NCBI GenBank assembly: GCA_951812775.1 | Contig: OX638326.1 | Location: 2,058,335-2,122,334 of the forward strand | From: an uncultured Alphaproteobacteria bacterium | Lineage (GTDB): Bacteria; Pseudomonadota; Alphaproteobacteria; MPNO01; UBA2964 | Direction: 5' to 3' | Length of the DNA stretch: 64,000 bases | Part shown: in pieces, positions 8,901 through 18,418 of the stretch | Numbering within the stretch: position 1 is the stretch's first letter | How the letters are laid out: every line of letters begins with the position of its first letter | The notes under the pieces: model-generated | The model's database searches: none | What the model was told of the DNA's origin: nothing | Seen by the model: only the letters and a program-made list of their open reading frames with translations | Position numbers and translations under genes: made by a program

Positions 8901-10352
8901 ATGACACTGAAAGCAGGATATCTCCCCGGTGTAAGCGACGACGATATTGAATGGCAAACACTAAGCTATAACCGCGACGGACAAGCGATTGACGTACGGG
9001 TACCGCTACTCAGCGATGAGCAGATGAAACACTTGTCAGCGCATATCAAGGAAAAGAGTCGGCATTATTTAAAATCGCTGCCGGTATCGGACATTACAGC
9101 CATTATCGACACCGCAATCACCCGACTTCTGGATCGCAACAACGCCTATCGCCAACAAGCGGAGGAGTACCTGCCGCTCATCACCGGATATGATGCCGAA
9201 ATGATCCGGTTGGGGCTAACCGGCTATCTCAAAACGTTCCGTCAGCCCGAACTTCGTCGATTTATCGCCGAGGACTTTGCAAACCCAAAGTTACTTGATG
9301 AATTCCAGCCACTGCCAAAGGGCGGATATGGTAGGGCCTACGGGCCTGACCTCCTCGCCCATATTTGGGCGGGGAACGTTCCCGGCCTGCCGCTATGGAG
9401 CCTCATTTCGGGTTTGCTGGTAAAGGCCGGAAATATTGGCAAGGTCGCAAGCGCGGAGCCCCTCATGGCGAGCTGGTTTACACAGCTGATCGCCGAAATT
9501 GATCCCGAACTTGGTGAATGCCTCGCTGTGGTCTGGTGGAAGGGCGGCGATGTCGAGCAGGAACAGGCTCTGCTCAATCAGGCTGACCTCGTAGTAGCCT
9601 ACGGCAATAACGAGACACTACAACAGATCCGTGATCGCACACCTATTACAACCCGCTGTCTCACATACAGCCACAAAGTCAGCTTTGGTATGATCTCCAA
9701 AACCGCCCTCGATATGGGCAAAGCCTGGGAAGTTGCCCATCAGGCGGCTTTTGACATTGTCCGCTACGACCAGCAGGGCTGTTATTCGCCGCACGTTTTC
9801 TTTGTCGAGCGTGGTGGAGCTGTAACGCCGCAGGAGTTCTCGCAATACGTTGCGAATGAACTGGATTGTTTCGAGGAGAAATACCCTCGGCGGACACTGA
9901 CCATCGAAGAGGCCGGCGGCGTAGCGGCATGGCGGCAATCGGAGGAAATGAAGGCCTTCGCCGACGAAAGCAACTCTCTTATAAGCAATGATGGGGGTAC
10001 CTGGAGCATTGCCTATTCAGCAGCCGTTGAGGATTTGGTGCCCTCTGGCCTAAATCGAACTGCCAAGGTTATCGCCGTCGACCAACTGGATGACGTCGCG
10101 GCCCGGATAGCGCCGTATAAGGCTTTCCTGCAGACCGTCGGTGTCGCAGCACCACCGGCGGAGTTACATCGCCTCGCTGGGTTGCTGGGAGCCGTCGGCG
10201 TGACCCGGATCAGCGCCCTTGAACATATGACCACGCCGGAAGCAGGATGGCACCATGACGGCCGATTTAACCTTCTCGACCTCGTGACAATGACAGAAGT
10301 CGAACGATCAGCTGAAATCGCCTCTGAGGCATTCCCAAACTATGTTGACTGA
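8901..10352 (+). CDS. LuxC-like acyl reductase (acyl-enzyme to aldehyde)
   Basis: 483-residue member of the LuxC family within the aldehyde dehydrogenase superfamily. LuxC accepts the acyl group from LuxE on a cysteine and reduces it with NADPH to an aldehyde. Here YDQQGCYSPHVFF places the catalytic cysteine at position 294; the Rossmann part includes HIWAGNVPGLPLWSLISGLL and LVVAYGNNETL. It follows the luxE-like gene after four bases, so the two are surely cotranscribed. The classical LuxCE pair makes long-chain aldehydes, but this pair is preceded by a TPP riboswitch. This argues for a different acid, for example an oxidised thiamine, thiazole or pyrimidine carboxylate (hypothesis). Confidence 0.9.
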   Translation: MTLKAGYLPGVSDDDIEWQTLSYNRDGQAIDVRVPLLSDEQMKHLSAHIKEKSRHYLKSLPVSDITAIIDTAITRLLDRNNAYRQQAEEYLPLITGYDAEMIRLGLTGYLKTFRQPELRRFIAEDFANPKLLDEFQPLPKGGYGRAYGPDLLAHIWAGNVPGLPLWSLISGLLVKAGNIGKVASAEPLMASWFTQLIAEIDPELGECLAVVWWKGGDVEQEQALLNQADLVVAYGNNETLQQIRDRTPITTRCLTYSHKVSFGMISKTALDMGKAWEVAHQAAFDIVRYDQQGCYSPHVFFVERGGAVTPQEFSQYVANELDCFEEKYPRRTLTIEEAGGVAAWRQSEEMKAFADESNSLISNDGGTWSIAYSAAVEDLVPSGLNRTAKVIAVDQLDDVAARIAPYKAFLQTVGVAAPPAELHRLAGLLGAVGVTRISALEHMTTPEAGWHHDGRFNLLDLVTMTEVERSAEIASEAFPNYVD

Positions 10353-10501
10353 GCGAAGGGACAATGGTGTCTCATCAATGACAACCGATTGCCATCAAAG
10401 CGCCGTCATTTCGTTAGACATGGTCAATTTCGGTCTTTTGGTGAGGTTTTCAGTATCATAGAGTCAATCGATGACAAGATTTGGAAATTGGATTTAATCC
10501 G

Positions 10502-11269
10502 ATGAATTTTGCAGGAAAAGTCGTCCTTGTGACCGGCTCAAGCCGCGGTATTGGTGCTGCCATAGCCGAGGCTTTTGCCGCTGAAGGTGCAACTGTTGTC
10601 GTCAACTATGTCCAAAATGCCAGCGCCGCAGAAGACGTCGTTGCCAAATGCAAAGAGGTTGGCGGTGACGCAACGGCCATTCAGGCAGATGTAACATCTG
10701 GCGAACAAATTCAGTTGCTGGTCGACCAATCATTGCAGGATTTCGCTAAGATCGACGTCGTGGTCAATAACGCCTTCAAGCCCTACACCTTCGACCCCGA
10801 TAACCGGAAGCAATTTGCGGATCTCGATTGGCAAGACTATCAGGGTCAGATCGACGGAGCGTTATTCTCTACTTACACGATGTGTCAGGCGGTACTCCCT
10901 GCCCTAAAAAAACGAACCCAGGGAAGTATCATTAATATTGCAAGCGACCTTGTCGCCCGTCCAACAATCCCCTACCACGATTACACAACCGCCAAATCGG
11001 CCCTGATAGGATTTAGCCGAAATCTCGCAGCAGAACTTGGGCCCCTCGGTATTCGAGTAAATTGTGTCGCCCCGGGCCTGGTATATCCCACCGATGCAAG
11101 CCGCAAGACCAAGGAACGCATCAAGGAAATGATTATCGCCCAAACACCGATGCGTCGCATCGCTTCACCGGAAGATGTCACGGGCCCCGTCCTGTTTCTT
11201 GCCTCCGACTGGAGCCGGTTTATGACTGGTCAGACACTTTATGTTGACGGCGGATTGGTGATGAAATGA
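10502..11269 (+). CDS. SDR family oxidoreductase (FabG-like)
   Basis: 255-residue classical short-chain dehydrogenase/reductase. TGSSRGIG (residues 11-18) binds the cofactor, NNAF is the structural motif, and Ser148, Tyr161 and Lys165 (YTTAK) form the catalytic triad; the C-terminal MTGQTLYVDGG is typical of FabG-like proteins. I chose ATG 10502, with GGA nine bases before it, over a TTG seven codons upstream, because the fold starts right there. It lies 149 bases after the luxC-like gene on the same strand and probably reduces the aldehyde made by LuxC to an alcohol (inference). Its last codons overlap the next start as ATGA. The 149-base gap could hold a second promoter. Confidence 0.88.
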   Translation: MNFAGKVVLVTGSSRGIGAAIAEAFAAEGATVVVNYVQNASAAEDVVAKCKEVGGDATAIQADVTSGEQIQLLVDQSLQDFAKIDVVVNNAFKPYTFDPDNRKQFADLDWQDYQGQIDGALFSTYTMCQAVLPALKKRTQGSIINIASDLVARPTIPYHDYTTAKSALIGFSRNLAAELGPLGIRVNCVAPGLVYPTDASRKTKERIKEMIIAQTPMRRIASPEDVTGPVLFLASDWSRFMTGQTLYVDGGLVMK

Positions 11270-11814
11270 AGACTCGAATGCGCAAAATTCTCCAGCTCAT
11301 CTGCCTTTTCGCCCTCATTGCAAGCGCCCAGACTGTTTCCTCACCAGCGAGTGCCTTTTGCGTCATAAACAAATGGAAAGAGACAATTCACGGCAGGCTT
11401 AAAACCTATAATCCCCTGGGAAATTTTCATCGCATGATCAAAGCCAATGAACAGGCCTGTTGCGAATGGTTTGACCGGAGTTGCAATCCCACAGCATCCC
11501 GCACCGGCCAGTTGGTTTTTGACATCCGGAGCCGGAGCAAAAAACCCAAGGAATTTTATTGCTCAACCGGCTTACAGAAACGTGTACCAGCCGTTGGTGG
11601 TGGAAAGATTACTGTTGAGGAAAGCATCACCCGGATTGGGGGACTTAAATGCAACAGCATCGATTATCTTTCCCGCCCTGTACAGAACACCTTACCGCCA
11701 AACAACTATGGCGTACCGATCTTCAGCGTTCCGAACCAGATCGCCCCGCCGGGTAATAGCGAAGCGGAAAAAGAAAATTCCGGTGCACCCACCACCGCAC
11801 CAACAGCTCCATAA
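11266..11814 (+). CDS. Secreted cysteine-containing protein of unknown function
   Basis: 182 residues with a clear Sec signal peptide: basic MKTRMRK, a hydrophobic stretch, then a signal peptidase I site after SPASA. The mature part has conserved-looking cysteines (FCVINKW, ACCEWFDRSC, EFYCSTG, LKCNS) suggesting disulphides in the periplasm, and ends in a proline/threonine/alanine-rich tail. I do not recognise the family. The start overlaps the SDR stop by four bases (ATGA), so translation is coupled to the operon that begins at the TPP riboswitch. It may therefore be a periplasmic partner of that pathway, such as a binding protein, but nothing in the sequence shows this. It ends three bases before the convergent metH stop. 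Confidence 0.75.
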   Translation: MKTRMRKILQLICLFALIASAQTVSSPASAFCVINKWKETIHGRLKTYNPLGNFHRMIKANEQACCEWFDRSCNPTASRTGQLVFDIRSRSKKPKEFYCSTGLQKRVPAVGGGKITVEESITRIGGLKCNSIDYLSRPVQNTLPPNNYGVPIFSVPNQIAPPGNSEAEKENSGAPTTAPTAP

Positions 11815-11817
11815 ACT

Positions 11818-14800
11818 TCAGGGATTGTACCCGAGGTTCGGAGCCAGCCAGCGTTCCATTTCCTCAAACGCCATATCTTTACGCCGGGCGTAATCCTCGA
11901 CCTGATCGCGATTAATCTTACCCACACCAAAATAATGCGCTTCAGGATTCCAGAAGTACCAACCTGAAACCGCCGCACCTGGATGCATTGCAAATGATTC
12001 CGTCAATGTAATTCCCAACCGATCCGCATCAAGGAGACGAAACAGCGTTTCTTTTTCCGTATGATCAGGACAGGCGGGATAACCCGGCGCAGGGCGAATA
12101 CCCTGGTAACGCTCCTGAATCAGATCTTCATTCTCGATAGCCTCATCGCGTGCGAAGCCCCAATACTCTTTACGAACTCGCTCATGCAACCGTTCGGCAA
12201 ATGCTTCCGCCAAGCGATCCGCCAACGCTTTGATCATAATCGCATTATAGTCGTCATTATCCGCTTCATACTGCGCTGCCAGCTCATCAGCGCCAAAGAT
12301 AGCAACCGAAAAACCACCGAACCAATCAGCAATACCTGTTTCCTTAGGCGCAACGAAGTCTGCGAGCGCATAATGCGGACGACCAGCAGATTTCTTCCCC
12401 TGCTGACGCAGGGTATGGACCGTAGCCAGAATTTCCGCGCGTTTAACGTCATCGTAGAGCATGATGTCATCGCCATCGGCGTTGGCCGGCCAAAAGCCAA
12501 TCATGCCTCGAGCGGTAAGCAGTCCCTCCGAGACAATTTTTTCCAGCATTTGACGACCATCAGCAAACAGGCTCCTTGCTGATTCACCAATGACGTCATC
12601 CTCCAGGATTCGCGGATACGCGCCATGCAGTTCCCAAGCATGGAAAAACGGCGTCCAGTCAATCCGGGCAACCAGTTCCTCCAGCGGATAATCTTCAAAA
12701 TCCCAAGTACCGAGGAGTTTCGGTCGCGGCGGCAACACTTCGGACCAATCAATCGCAAACTTATTGGCCCGGGCGTCTTCTACTGAAACGCCGCGCTCGC
12801 CATCATCGGCTCCTTCATAGCGGGCACGCACTGTCTCATAATCTTCACGTACAGACTGAACGAAAGGTTCACGACCATCTTCCGAGGTCAGTGATGAAAC
12901 GACTCCCACACTTCGAGAGGCATCAAGGACATGTACCACAGGCGCATGGTAAGCAGGTTCAATCTTAACCGCCGTATGAACCTTGGACGTGGTCGCACCG
13001 CCGATCAGCAATGGCAACTCAAGCCCTTGCCGTTCCATTTCCGAAGCGACATGCACCATTTCGTCGAGAGACGGCGTGATAAGCCCGGAAAGGCCAATCA
13101 CATCGGCCTTCTCTTCAATAGCCGTATCAAGAATTTTTTGTGCCGGGACCATAACCCCGAGATCAATAACCTCGTAATTATTGCACTGCATGACGACGCC
13201 AACGATGTTCTTGCCAATATCATGGACATCGCCTTTTACCGTCGCCATGACAATCTTACCTTTGGCCTGTTGGGCAAGACCTGATTTCTCTTTCTCTTCT
13301 TCGATAAAAGGAATGAGGTGACCAACTGCCTGCTTCATGACGCGGGCGCTTTTAACAACCTGGGGCAAGAACATTTTGCCAGCGCCGAACAGATCGCCGA
13401 CAACATTCATGCCGTCCATAAGCGGCCCTTCTATGACTTCAATAGGGCGATCAAAGAGCAGTCTGGCTTCTTCCGTATCTTCAATGACGTAGGCATTTAT
13501 GCCGTTGACCAACGCGTGGCTCAAACGTTCTGCGACGGGGGCTTCACGCCAGGAGATATCTTCTTCCTTTGCCGTCCCGCCACCAACAAACTGATCGGCA
13601 ACTTCGAGTAAACGTTCGGTTGCATCGTCACGACGATTTAGAATGACATCTTCAACACGCTCTCTAAGGTCGTCAGGAATATCCGCATAAACAGTCAGTT
13701 GCCCTGCATTGACGATACCCATCGTCATGCCTGCTTCGACCGCGTAATACAGAAAAACCGAATGCATCGCGCGGCGAACCGGCTCATTACCGCGAAATGA
13801 GAACGATATGTTGCTTAAACCACCGGAAACCTGAACATGGGGCAAGGTTTCACGAATGCGCCTCGTTGCCTCGATGAAATCGACGGCGTAGTTATTGTGT
13901 TCTTCAATCCCGGTAGCAACCGCAAAAATATTCGGATCAAAGATAATGTCTTCGGGCGGGAACCCAACCTGATTGACCAAAATATCATAAGCCCGGGCGC
14001 TAATATCCAGCTTGCGTTCTTCCGTATCGGCCTGACCTTCCTCGTCAAACGCCATAACGATCACCGCCGCACCATATCGCCGTACCAATCGTGCTTGCTC
14101 AATAAAGGCCGCCTCACCTTCCTTCATGCTAATGGAATTGACGATTGGTTTGCCTTGAACACATTTTAGTCCGGCTTCAATCACTGACCATTTAGACGAG
14201 TCGATCATTACCGGTACGCGACTAATATCCGGTTCGGCGGCAATTAAATTGAGAAAAGTCACCATCGCCGCTTCAGAATCGAGCAACCCTTCATCCATAT
14301 TGACATCAACAATCTGCGCGCCGTTCTCAACCTGTTGCAACGCAACTTCGGTCGCCGTTTGATAATCATTTTCCTTAATCAGTTTGGCGAACCGAGCAGA
14401 GCCCGTGACATTGGTACGCTCACCGACATTCACAAAGAGTGCATCCGGTCCGATGTTTTGAGGCTCGAGCCCCGATAAACGCAGTTGGCGATCTATCTCG
14501 GGAATTTCACGGGCAGGCAAACCTTCAACCGCATCGGCGATTGCAGCTATGTGATCAGGCGTCGTTCCGCAGCACCCGCCAACCATATTAAGGAAACCCG
14601 ACTGCGCAAACTCACCCAACGTCTCTGCCATCATTTCGGGAGTTTCGTCATATCCGCCAAAAGCATTTGGCAGGCCAGCGTTTGGATGACAGGAGACATG
14701 GGTATCGGCGATACGCGAAAGCTCCACGATATAGGGCCGCAAATCCTTTGCGCCCAACGCACAATTCAGCCCTATTGAAATCGGTTTTGCATGTCGGACC

Positions 14801-15582
14801 GAATTCCAGAAGGCTTCAGTCGTCTGACCGGTTAATGTTCTGCCGCTTTGATCCGTGATCGTGCCCGAAATCATTACAGGCACTTCGAAGTCAAAACCTT
14901 CGACCACACGATCAATGGCAAACAGGGCGGCCTTGCAATTCAGCATATCAAAAACTGTTTCAACCAGGATCAGATCTGCGCCCCCCTCCAGTAGACCCTG
15001 GACAGCTTCAGCGTAGGTCTCGACCAGCTCATCAAACTTTACATTTCGGAAACCGGGATCATTGACATCGGGCGAAATCGAGGCTGTCCGGTTCGTAGGA
15101 CCAAGAACGCCAGCCACAAATCTGGGACGTGTTTCGTCTTGAGCCGTTACAGCATCTGCCGCCTCGCGCGCAAGCCTGGCACCGTCACGGTTCAAATCGA
15201 AAACCGCGTCTTCCATCATATAGTCTGCTTGCGCGATCCGAGTTGAGGAAAAAGTGTTGGTCTCAAGAATATCAACACCAGCCTGAAGATACGCCGTATG
15301 CATATCGCGAATGAGAGCAGGTTGTGTCAAAATCAAAAGATCATTGTTACCTTTGACCGGACAGGGATGATCGGCAAATTGATCCCCTCGAAACGACTTT
15401 TCGGCCAGCTCATGGCCCTGAATCATCGTTCCCATCGCGCCATCGATAACGACAATCCGGTTATCGAGCTGCTCACGTAATTTCCGAACACGTTCCGCAC
15501 GAGTTGCCGGGTCGAGCGCTCCAGGTAAAGCCTCGGATGGCTGGCCAGATTCCTTTAACAACGAGGTACTCGCACTACTCAT
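11818..15582 (-). CDS. metH: Cobalamin-dependent methionine synthase
   Basis: 1254 residues, the full length expected. It transfers the methyl group of 5-methyl-tetrahydrofolate to homocysteine through methylcobalamin. Domains in order: homocysteine-binding barrel ([10 protein letters not shown]; zinc cysteines in LNCALG and [11 protein letters not shown]), pterin-binding barrel ([15 protein letters not shown]), cobalamin-binding cap and Rossmann domain ([10 protein letters not shown], about residue 770, with the cobalt-ligating His), and the SAM-dependent reactivation domain ([15 protein letters not shown]). It starts two bases after the metF stop and is the last gene of an operon with metF and an ArsR-type regulator. 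Its presence means the cell needs cobalamin for this route. No cobalamin riboswitch is seen in front of the operon. Confidence 0.98.
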   Translation of the reverse strand: MSSASTSLLKESGQPSEALPGALDPATRAERVRKLREQLDNRIVVIDGAMGTMIQGHELAEKSFRGDQFADHPCPVKGNNDLLILTQPALIRDMHTAYLQAGVDILETNTFSSTRIAQADYMMEDAVFDLNRDGARLAREAADAVTAQDETRPRFVAGVLGPTNRTASISPDVNDPGFRNVKFDELVETYAEAVQGLLEGGADLILVETVFDMLNCKAALFAIDRVVEGFDFEVPVMISGTITDQSGRTLTGQTTEAFWNSVRHAKPISIGLNCALGAKDLRPYIVELSRIADTHVSCHPNAGLPNAFGGYDETPEMMAETLGEFAQSGFLNMVGGCCGTTPDHIAAIADAVEGLPAREIPEIDRQLRLSGLEPQNIGPDALFVNVGERTNVTGSARFAKLIKENDYQTATEVALQQVENGAQIVDVNMDEGLLDSEAAMVTFLNLIAAEPDISRVPVMIDSSKWSVIEAGLKCVQGKPIVNSISMKEGEAAFIEQARLVRRYGAAVIVMAFDEEGQADTEERKLDISARAYDILVNQVGFPPEDIIFDPNIFAVATGIEEHNNYAVDFIEATRRIRETLPHVQVSGGLSNISFSFRGNEPVRRAMHSVFLYYAVEAGMTMGIVNAGQLTVYADIPDDLRERVEDVILNRRDDATERLLEVADQFVGGGTAKEEDISWREAPVAERLSHALVNGINAYVIEDTEEARLLFDRPIEVIEGPLMDGMNVVGDLFGAGKMFLPQVVKSARVMKQAVGHLIPFIEEEKEKSGLAQQAKGKIVMATVKGDVHDIGKNIVGVVMQCNNYEVIDLGVMVPAQKILDTAIEEKADVIGLSGLITPSLDEMVHVASEMERQGLELPLLIGGATTSKVHTAVKIEPAYHAPVVHVLDASRSVGVVSSLTSEDGREPFVQSVREDYETVRARYEGADDGERGVSVEDARANKFAIDWSEVLPPRPKLLGTWDFEDYPLEELVARIDWTPFFHAWELHGAYPRILEDDVIGESARSLFADGRQMLEKIVSEGLLTARGMIGFWPANADGDDIMLYDDVKRAEILATVHTLRQQGKKSAGRPHYALADFVAPKETGIADWFGGFSVAIFGADELAAQYEADNDDYNAIMIKALADRLAEAFAERLHERVRKEYWGFARDEAIENEDLIQERYQGIRPAPGYPACPDHTEKETLFRLLDADRLGITLTESFAMHPGAAVSGWYFWNPEAHYFGVGKINRDQVEDYARRKDMAFEEMERWLAPNLGYNP

Positions 15583-15584
15583 AA

Positions 15585-16514
15585 TTAGGCGTCTTTCGAA
15601 TTAATCGATAAATTTTGGGGTCGCAATCCAAGGATATGCGCTATGGCATAGGTTAAATCAGCCCGGTTAAGCGTATAAAAATGGAACGCCGTGATACCCT
15701 GAGCATGCAACTGACGGCATTGTTCCGCTGCTACCGTCGCGGCGACAAGTCGCCTCGATTCAGGATCATCATCAAGGCCCTCAAATAGCTCAGCCATCCA
15801 GCCAGGGACATTTGTCCCGGACATTTCACTGAATTTGACCACCTGCGCAAAGTTCTGAACCGGCAGAATCCCGGGAACAACCGGTGCCTCTATCCCCGCA
15901 CCCCGCACACGATCCATATACCGTAGAAAGGGTTCTGCCCCAAAGAAATACTGGGTAATCGCCCGATCAGCGCCTGCATCAAGTTTGCGTTTCAAATTAT
16001 CAATATCGGACTCCATGCTTTCCGCCTGGGGGTGTCCCTCCGGATAGGCAGCAACACTAATATCGAAATCTGCGATTTTTTTGAGACCCTCAACAAGATC
16101 AACGGCATATGCATATCCATCCGGATGCGGTTCATAGGTTTCTTCGCCATCGGGCGGATCACCGCGCAAAGCAACGATATGGCGAACACCGGCCTCCCGG
16201 TAATCATGGGCGACGGTGTTAACTTCTTCCTTCGTCGCATTTACACAGGTCAGATGAGCCGCAGGCGTCAAACTGGTTTCCTTAAGAATTCGTACGACGG
16301 TGGCGTGGGTTCGTTCTCGCGTTGACCCGCCTGCACCATAGGTGACAGACACAAAACGCGGCTGCAAAGGCTCAAGACGCTGAATCGATGCCCAGAGCGT
16401 TTCAGACATTTTTTCGGTTTTGGGTGGAAAAAACTCGAATGAAACTTTCAGATCGCGCGGTGCTCCGGCGGGAAATGGTAGTTCAGATGAAATTTTGTTC
16501 TCTTCATCGGACAT
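15585..16514 (-). CDS. metF: Methylenetetrahydrofolate reductase (NAD(P)H)
   Basis: 309-residue flavin TIM-barrel enzyme that reduces 5,10-methylene-tetrahydrofolate to the 5-methyl form used by MetH. Visible are [11 protein letters not shown] at the N-terminus with the catalytic Glu, [27 protein letters not shown] and [10 protein letters not shown]. Either ATG 16514 or TTG 16520 could be the start; the AGGAG lies ten bases before the TTG and sixteen before the ATG. I give the ATG but cannot exclude the TTG. The stop of the regulator gene at 16517 is next to this start, so the three genes regulator-metF-metH form one tight unit. Confidence 0.96.
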   Translation of the reverse strand: MSDEENKISSELPFPAGAPRDLKVSFEFFPPKTEKMSETLWASIQRLEPLQPRFVSVTYGAGGSTRERTHATVVRILKETSLTPAAHLTCVNATKEEVNTVAHDYREAGVRHIVALRGDPPDGEETYEPHPDGYAYAVDLVEGLKKIADFDISVAAYPEGHPQAESMESDIDNLKRKLDAGADRAITQYFFGAEPFLRYMDRVRGAGIEAPVVPGILPVQNFAQVVKFSEMSGTNVPGWMAELFEGLDDDPESRRLVAATVAAEQCRQLHAQGITAFHFYTLNRADLTYAIAHILGLRPQNLSINSKDA

Positions 16515-16516
16515 GA

Positions 16517-17494
16517 TCAATACGCCTGTTCTCCTGTCTCATGAAATTCTGTTTGGAGGTGAACCGACGGCCGCGTCGCCGTCCACAAAGCCACGGTCAA
16601 AGGGGTGCCCACCAGTTTGTTTACCGGACCGACGGCTAAGCCGGCACTGGAGAACCAATCTGAGATTTCGTTATCGTCGAAACCCAGTCGTAAATGCGCG
16701 TGCTCTTCCCGCAAGGACTCCAAATTGTGAGGTGAGAAATCCGCGACGACCAAAACACCACCAGGCCGCAGAACTCTCGCAGATTCTGAAATAACGCGCG
16801 CAGGGTTTTCCGAATAATGAAGGACTTGATGGATAACCACGCCATCAATGGACTCATCTTCGAGTGACAGACGATACATATCGCCGAGCCGAACATGACA
16901 ATGGCGGACGCCCATCGTCTCGAGGTTAGCCCGTGCTACAGCCAACATATCTCGTGATGTATCTATGCCGACGCCGCGATCAACCCGGTCGGCAAATAGC
17001 TGCAGCATTCGCCCGGTTCCCGTTCCGACATCAAGAAGGTCACTAAAGTGCACCGGAAAGCACTCTAATAAGGCGCTTTCGACATCGCTTTCCTGGACAT
17101 GCAGGGATCTGACACTATCCCATTCCTCAGCATTCGCCCGAAAATACTCAGCGGCTGCCGTTGCGCGTTGTTCCTTAATTTCTTCAAGTCTTTCCTGGTC
17201 CTGACCTGTCTGCTGGTCCTTTTCTGGCAAAAGGCTGATTAGTTGCCGCGCAATCCGTCCTTCTTCTCCAGAATCATCTGCCAAGCAGTAAAACACCCAG
17301 CTTCCCTCGCGATATCGATCCAGGAGACCCGCATCACATAAAAGCTTTAGATGTCTTGAAACCCGTGGCTGGCTTTGACCCAAAATCCCGGTGAGATCGC
17401 TTACATTCATGTCACTCGCCGCGCACAAGGCAAGCAAACGCAGCCTTGTCGGCTCCGCAGCAGCTCGCAAACATGCAAGAACTCTATCCATCAC
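16517..17494 (-). CDS. ArsR-family regulator fused to a SAM-dependent methyltransferase domain
   Basis: 325 residues. The N-terminal 90 form a winged helix of the ArsR type (AAEPTRLRLLALCAASDMNVSDL, then SQPRVSRHLKLLCDAGLL). The C-terminal part is a class I methyltransferase fold (LLDVGTGTGRMLQLFADR, GIDTSRDMLAVARANL, ARVLRPGGVLVVADF). No metal-binding cysteine pair is seen in the HTH domain, so it is not a metal sensor. In Alphaproteobacteria such fusions next to metF and metH are known or predicted to sense S-adenosylhomocysteine (SahR type) and repress methionine-cycle genes; applying this here is inference from position. The AT-rich dyad upstream is a likely operator. Confidence 0.88.
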   Translation of the reverse strand: MMDRVLACLRAAAEPTRLRLLALCAASDMNVSDLTGILGQSQPRVSRHLKLLCDAGLLDRYREGSWVFYCLADDSGEEGRIARQLISLLPEKDQQTGQDQERLEEIKEQRATAAAEYFRANAEEWDSVRSLHVQESDVESALLECFPVHFSDLLDVGTGTGRMLQLFADRVDRGVGIDTSRDMLAVARANLETMGVRHCHVRLGDMYRLSLEDESIDGVVIHQVLHYSENPARVISESARVLRPGGVLVVADFSPHNLESLREEHAHLRLGFDDNEISDWFSSAGLAVGPVNKLVGTPLTVALWTATRPSVHLQTEFHETGEQAY

Positions 17495-17551
17495 TGAGAT
17501 CTGTTAGCGATATCGTCAGGCGTCAAATTTAAAGACTATGGGCTAATAAAA

Positions 17552-17564
17552 CATTAATATAATG
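17552..17564. promoter_or_regulatory. AT-rich dyad upstream of the regulator-metF-metH operon
   Basis: CATTA-ATA-TAATG is a perfect inverted repeat with a three-base spacer, set in a very AT-rich stretch (about 17545-17590) some 60 bases before the regulator start at 17494. Position and symmetry fit an operator for autoregulation by the ArsR-type protein. It was found by eye and no known consensus was compared. Confidence 0.4.
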
Positions 17565-17699
17565 ATATTGTTATATGTCAATGTTTAATGTAGTTATAGC
17601 CCCCCAAATCAATCAATTTTTTGGGCGGCATAAGGAGAAAGGCATACCATTTGTTGACGAAATATATACGCTTCCCATGTTCAAAATCTCTTCTGGCCG

Positions 17700-17728
17700 T
17701 TGACAGGTACCGGGGGTACCGCGATACA
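17700..17728 (+). promoter_or_regulatory. Sigma-70-like promoter for mlaC with a palindrome filling the spacer
   Basis: A perfect -35 box TTGACA (17700-17705) is followed after 17 bases by GATACA as a weak -10. The spacer is occupied by the perfect dyad GGTACC-GGG-GGTACC (17706-17720). The mlaC-like start is about 50 bases further on. A protein bound to the dyad would block or twist the promoter. Confidence 0.45.
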
Positions 17729-17779
17729 TTTTGCAACAGATCAAGTTTCGATATCCTGGATTTTAATTTTTAGCGTGAG

Positions 17780-18397
17780 ATGATCCCGATGCGACCCAAG
17801 CTGATCCACAACCGTTCTTGTTTATTTATTTTCCTGCTGACAGCCTGCGTAGCATTCCCGCAGCTTTCTCAAGCGGCTGGTGAACCTGATGATTTCATTC
17901 GTTCTGTTGGGCAAAACGCTATCAATTCTCTTACAAATAAAGAGATAACGCAGGATCAGAGAGAAGACCGCTTCCGCAAGATTCTCAACGACAAGTTCGA
18001 GTTAAAGTTGCTCGCCCGTTTTATGCTAGGTCGCTTTTGGCGTCGCGCCAGTGAAAAGCAGCAAAAAGAATATACCAGTCTGTTTGAAGATTTTATTGTA
18101 AAAGCCTATGCCGCACGTTTCGCCGATTACAAAAGCGAGAACTTTGTTGTCGGAAAAGTCCGAAACATAAACGAACGCGATAATCTGGTGCAGTCAGAAG
18201 TCATCCTCACCGACGGTCGGAAAATTCCCGTCCATTGGCGGGTTCGAAATGGCAAACAGTTAAAGATTGTTGACGTCCTGGTTGAAGGCGTCAGCATGGC
18301 GATTACGCAGCGAGATGAATTTTCAGCGATCATTAGTCAAAATGGCGGAAAAATTGACGGATTGCTGGCGGCCCTTCGTAAAAAGACCGGAAAATAA
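17780..18397 (+). CDS. mlaC: MlaC-type phospholipid carrier (Ttg2D family)
   Basis: 205 residues with a Sec signal peptide (LFIFLLTACVAFPQLSQAA). The periplasmic MlaC protein shuttles phospholipid between the outer membrane and the MlaFEDB transporter. Family features are RFRKILNDKFELKLLARFMLGRFWR, KEYTSLFEDFIVKAYAARF and the late VEGVSMAITQRDEFSAII. The start may be ATG 17780 or ATG 17789; both leave a good signal peptide. No other mla genes are in the window, so the gene is on its own here. It is convergent with ettA, with 21 bases between stops and no obvious terminator hairpin. Confidence 0.88.
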   Translation: MIPMRPKLIHNRSCLFIFLLTACVAFPQLSQAAGEPDDFIRSVGQNAINSLTNKEITQDQREDRFRKILNDKFELKLLARFMLGRFWRRASEKQQKEYTSLFEDFIVKAYAARFADYKSENFVVGKVRNINERDNLVQSEVILTDGRKIPVHWRVRNGKQLKIVDVLVEGVSMAITQRDEFSAIISQNGGKIDGLLAALRKKTGK

Positions 18398-18418
18398 TTC
18401 CGCAACAACGAAAGCAGG

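Noticed and set aside
7817-10352. Bioluminescence (lux) operon
   Set aside because: luxE- and luxC-like genes are present, but there is no luxA, luxB or luxD. The only luciferase-fold protein (49915-51255) is of the NtaA/DszA type and 39 kb away. The TPP riboswitch points to another role.
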